64,000 bases of DNA from NCBI GenBank assembly GCA_910588245.1, contig CAJUQP010000013.1, positions 9,213 to 73,212 on the forward strand, given 5' to 3'. This document shows, one piece after another, positions 61,847-64,000 of the stretch (positions are counted from its first letter, which is position 1; each line of letters opens with the position of its first letter). The notes beneath the pieces were generated by a model, which was given only the letters and a program-made list of their open reading frames with translations, had not been told where the DNA came from and made no database searches. The position numbers and the translations under genes were made by a program. This DNA comes from an uncultured Muribaculaceae bacterium. GTDB lineage: Bacteria; Bacteroidota; Bacteroidia; Bacteroidales; Muribaculaceae.

Positions 61847-62096
61847 AAATTAAAATGAAACAAATGGCAAGACGGCATTGCAACATACTAATCATCAAAG
61901 GTATTCAAAGCTTAAAAGGCTTTGAACGCAATGCATGTGTGCTTATGCCGTCAACAACAGGCACATCATATTGCGGAACTGTCCGACGGTTTCGTTTCAG
62001 TAACCCAACTGACATAAGTTAGTCTACAAATACAGACTACTGAGATATAACGACTGTCGGAAAGTTCTTACCAAGCTTCCCGACAGTCGTTTTTTT
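61847..62096 (+). ncRNA. Candidate structured non-coding RNA or attenuator leader
   Basis: A unit of about 250 nt bounded by a canonical promoter and a strong terminator. Perfect pairings: GACGGCAT (61871-61878) with ATGCCGTC (61945-61952); TTCAAAGC (61904-61911) with GCTTTGAA (61919-61926); TAGTCT (62020-62025) with AGACTA (62034-62039); and GGTT/AACC (61988-62005). GCATTGC (61875-61881) can instead pair with GCAATGC (61928-61934), giving two exclusive folds. A 55-codon frame (61855-62022, MKQMARRHCNILIIKGIQSL) exists but resembles no family I know. It precedes an RNA ligase gene: either a free small RNA or a regulatory leader for the ligase. Confidence 0.6.
62050..62096 (+). terminator. Strong intrinsic terminator before the RNA ligase gene
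   Basis: ACGACTGTCGG (62050-62060) pairs perfectly with CCGACAGTCGT (62080-62090) and is followed by six T. It ends the upstream RNA unit 92 bp before the ligase start, or acts as an attenuator for the ligase. Confidence 0.85.
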
Positions 62097-62124
62097 GTGT
62101 CCTCACCGATATAACCTTCTCCAT

Positions 62125-62178
62125 CGCGATTAGCTGCGGACACATATTTCAATAATCGCGTCTTATGACGCATAATTT
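62125..62178 (+). promoter_or_regulatory. Hairpins in the RNA ligase leader
   Basis: CGCGATTA (62125-62132) pairs with TAATCGCG (62153-62160), loop 20 nt, and a shorter TTATG/CATAA hairpin follows at about 62163-62175. The ligase has no TAnnTTTG element of its own in this gap, so it may depend on read-through of the upstream terminator. Confidence 0.5.
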
Positions 62179-62187
62179 CAAAAAAGA

Positions 62188-63225
62188 ATGATCAATTTCA
62201 AAAAGTACAGTTCCATCGACAATGTCATCACTCGTGACTTCATGGAGCGGGTCTGGGCAGAAATGCCGACAGACCTCGAATGGGTAGTGCAGGAGAAGGT
62301 GCATGGTGCAAACACCAGCTTTCTCTGCGATGGCGATGAAGTGAGATTTGCCAAGAGGACGTCAGTGCTCTCCGAGGATGATAAGTTCTATGACTTCCCG
62401 TCATTGCTTGAAGCCTATAAGCCAAGAGTGGTGTCTTTGTTCAAGAGAATCCGCGATACATATCCTGCCGTTTCCGCCATCTCTGTGTTCGGGGAGATGT
62501 TTGGCGGTCGCTATGCACACGAAGGAGTGCCCGCTGTCAAGGGTCTTACCCTGATCCAGAAAGGGGTAAACTATACTCCCATCCACGAGTTTTACGGATT
62601 CGACATCTATGTGTTTGAAGGGGAAGCGGGTTACTATCTTGCAGTAGATGAAGTCAATTCTCTCTTTGAAGCAGAGGGCTTTTTCTATGCACGAACCCTG
62701 ATGAGAGGTTCGCTTGCAGAATGCCTGAAATATCCCAATGCATTCCAGAGCAAAATCTCACAGTGGCTTGGCTTGCCTGACATTGACGACAACATCTGCG
62801 AGGGTATCGTGATCCGTCCTGTCACGCCTCAGTATCTTAGGAATGGCTCCAGAGTCCTGATTAAGAGCAAAAACGCCAGATTTGCCGAAAAGAAATCGGT
62901 AAAGACACGCAACAAGCTCTTCACGGAACCCGTACCATACAGCGACTCTTTGAAGGCTCTTCTTCCTGAGCTGGAAGCATACGTCACCGAGAACAGGCTG
63001 AACAATGTTATCAGCCATATCGGAGAGGTTACGCTACCCAAGGATTTGGGGAAAATCATGGGGATGTTCTCAAAGGATATCCTTGAGGATTTTCTGAAGG
63101 AGCACGGTGGTGCATACACCGCTCTTGACAAGTGCGAGCAGAAATCACTCAACCGCGAACTCAACAAGCTATCCACCGGCTTCGTCAAAGAGATCCTACT
63201 CAGTAAAGCATATATAATCCCCTAA
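62188..63225 (+). CDS. Rnl2-family RNA ligase
   Basis: A 345-residue ATP-dependent RNA ligase of the T4 Rnl2/editing-ligase type, which seals 3'-OH/5'-PO4 nicks in RNA through a ligase-AMP intermediate. Nucleotidyltransferase motifs are complete: motif I QEKVHGAN with Lys37, motif III VFGEMFGG (100-107), IIIa FYGFDI (135-140), motif IV EGIVIRP (205-211) and motif V LIKSKNARF (Lys225, Lys227). A C-terminal helical domain of about 100 residues follows. Most such bacterial genes are phage- or defence-linked. It sits downstream of a structured RNA unit and upstream of metallophosphoesterase sequences, suggesting an RNA-repair cassette. Confidence 0.92.
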   Translation: MINFKKYSSIDNVITRDFMERVWAEMPTDLEWVVQEKVHGANTSFLCDGDEVRFAKRTSVLSEDDKFYDFPSLLEAYKPRVVSLFKRIRDTYPAVSAISVFGEMFGGRYAHEGVPAVKGLTLIQKGVNYTPIHEFYGFDIYVFEGEAGYYLAVDEVNSLFEAEGFFYARTLMRGSLAECLKYPNAFQSKISQWLGLPDIDDNICEGIVIRPVTPQYLRNGSRVLIKSKNARFAEKKSVKTRNKLFTEPVPYSDSLKALLPELEAYVTENRLNNVISHIGEVTLPKDLGKIMGMFSKDILEDFLKEHGGAYTALDKCEQKSLNRELNKLSTGFVKEILLSKAYIIP

Positions 63226-63299
63226 TCATCAGCTATTCATCTCCGGTCCTCTCCGCCGGAGATGGATTCAGCTAAAGTTTTACGAATTCCTGAAGAAAA

Positions 63300-63951
63300 A
63301 TGAAAATACAATACGCATCTGACCTCCATTTGGAGTTTCATGAAAACAGCCGTTGGCTGAAAGAGAATCCGCTGACAGCAGCCGGCGATGTTCTGATATT
63401 GGTCGGTGACATCGGCTATCTCGGAGATGACAACTACGGGCGACATCCCTTTTGGGACTGGTGTGCAGAGTCTTTCCGTCAAACTATCGTAATTCCCGGA
63501 AACCATGAACTATACAAAAGCTTTGACATCAACGACCTTCACGAAGGCTGGCAGCTTGATATTCGGCCCAATGTCAAGGTGTGATTCCATATCGGTGACT
63601 TCTGCCTCGGTGGTGCGGATGAATGGAATAAGATTCTTGACCGCCTGAACGGCAGAATCTACCTCGTTCTCGGTAATCATGACCTCAAGAATATCCGGCA
63701 GGGACTCATAGATAGGTTCGAGCACGTTGCAATGTCGATGTGCATTCAGGTCGAGAAGAAGAAAATCTACTTGAACCACTTTCCCTATCTGTGCTTTGAT
63801 GGCGGCTATCATAACGATGTATGGCAACTGTTTGGCCATGTGCATAGCCGCCCATCGAACACCGGGATTGACGCCGGGCGACTTCAGTATCTCTTCCCGA
63901 CACAGCTTGATGTCGGGGTAGACAACAATAACTTTACGCCTCTGTCTACGT
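63300..63951 (+). pseudogene. Chimeric metallophosphoesterase joined from two genes
   Basis: The first 94 codons are the N-terminus of one calcineurin-like phosphoesterase (KIQYASDLHLEFHENSRWL, VLILVGDIGYLGDDNYG, IPGNHELYKS, DIRPNVKV). A TGA (63582-63584) follows, and the same frame then continues as a different phosphoesterase lacking its start (FHIGDFCLGGADEWNKILDR, IYLVLGNHDLKNIRQG, LFGHVHSRPSNTGIDAGRLQ, DVGVDNNNFTPLS). A deletion between two neighbouring phosphoesterase genes best explains this. The 3' end runs into an IS-like repeat. Neither half looks functional. Confidence 0.8.
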
Positions 63952-64000
63952 ATTCCGGACGATATCCGTTCACTCATTCCGGTGATATCCGTTCACTCGG
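63952..64000. mobile_element. Putative insertion-sequence end with repeated motif
   Basis: Two adjacent copies of ATTCCGG(n)GATATCCGTTCA CTC lie at 63952-63975 and 63976-63998, running to the window edge. Reiterated terminal motifs of about 20 bp are characteristic of IS21-family ends. They replace the expected last codons of the phosphoesterase. The transposase itself is outside the window, so the family is inferred. Confidence 0.5.

Noticed and set aside
61855..62022. 55-codon frame in the structured RNA unit as a protein gene
   Set aside because: No recognisable family or ribosome-binding site, and it overlaps several perfect RNA helices. It is kept as part of the RNA feature and not called as CDS.

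Overview
This window looks like a chromosomal segment of a gut Bacteroidales bacterium, most plausibly of the Muribaculaceae/Bacteroidaceae kind. The evidence is: Bacteroidota promoters (TTTG, about 19-20 bp, TAnnTTTG) just upstream of many starts; few Shine-Dalgarno sequences; Bacteroidota-specific protein families (GLPGLI, BACON plus LRR_5 lipoproteins, DUF3943, DUF6155, carboxypeptidase-regulatory-like TonB receptors); glycoside hydrolases GH43, GH97 and GH115; and an E. coli HdhA-like bile-acid dehydrogenase. The genus is inferred. I recognised no rRNA, tRNA or CRISPR array.

Layout. 1-6.7 kb: a MacAB/TolC-type ABC efflux operon on the minus strand, divergent from a response regulator/histidine kinase pair, with a perfect inverted repeat between them. 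6.8-8.5 kb: a secreted GH43 enzyme. 8.9-9.7 kb: a toxin-antitoxin-like pair. 9.7-13.0 kb: a small membrane protein, a membrane-tethered winged-helix regulator and an outer-membrane TonB-type barrel. 13.0-14.4 kb: the stump of a mobilizable element (truncated relaxase, MobA-like protein, possible oriT). 14.9-16.4 kb: intact and decayed toxin-antitoxin genes. 16.6-31 kb: core and metabolic genes (DUF4332, GH43, cation efflux, flavin reductase, DMT exporter, DUF3943, Kup, HdhA) with a broken AraC regulator and a broken GH115. 30.3-34.7 kb: a cluster of surface or periplasmic lipoproteins. 35-41 kb: GH97, an Rpn nuclease/transposase, META and SIMPL proteins, and a chimeric scrap of a regulator and an alpha-amylase.

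42.5-53.8 kb is a defence island: RhuM and Fic, then an apparent operon of two C5-cytosine methyltransferases, a McrB-like AAA+ motor, a McrC-like PD-(D/E)XK nuclease and a HEPN-motif protein, with a Vsr mismatch endonuclease nearby. The gene content matches LlaJI-type restriction. 54-59 kb: a TonB receptor, a beta-helix lipoprotein and a purple-acid-type phosphatase in one apparent operon, suggesting organophosphate scavenging. 59.1-59.4 kb: a MITE-like element beside a gene fragment. 60.1-61.7 kb: a three-gene HipB-HipS-HipT kinase toxin system.

The last 2 kb is the most unusual part. A free-standing transcription unit of about 250 nt, with a canonical promoter, several hairpins and a strong terminator but no recognisable protein, precedes an Rnl2-family RNA ligase. 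The ligase is followed by a chimeric, broken metallophosphoesterase that runs into what looks like the end of an insertion sequence. Gene decay is frequent across the window: at least seven genes carry frameshifts, nonsense codons or truncations.
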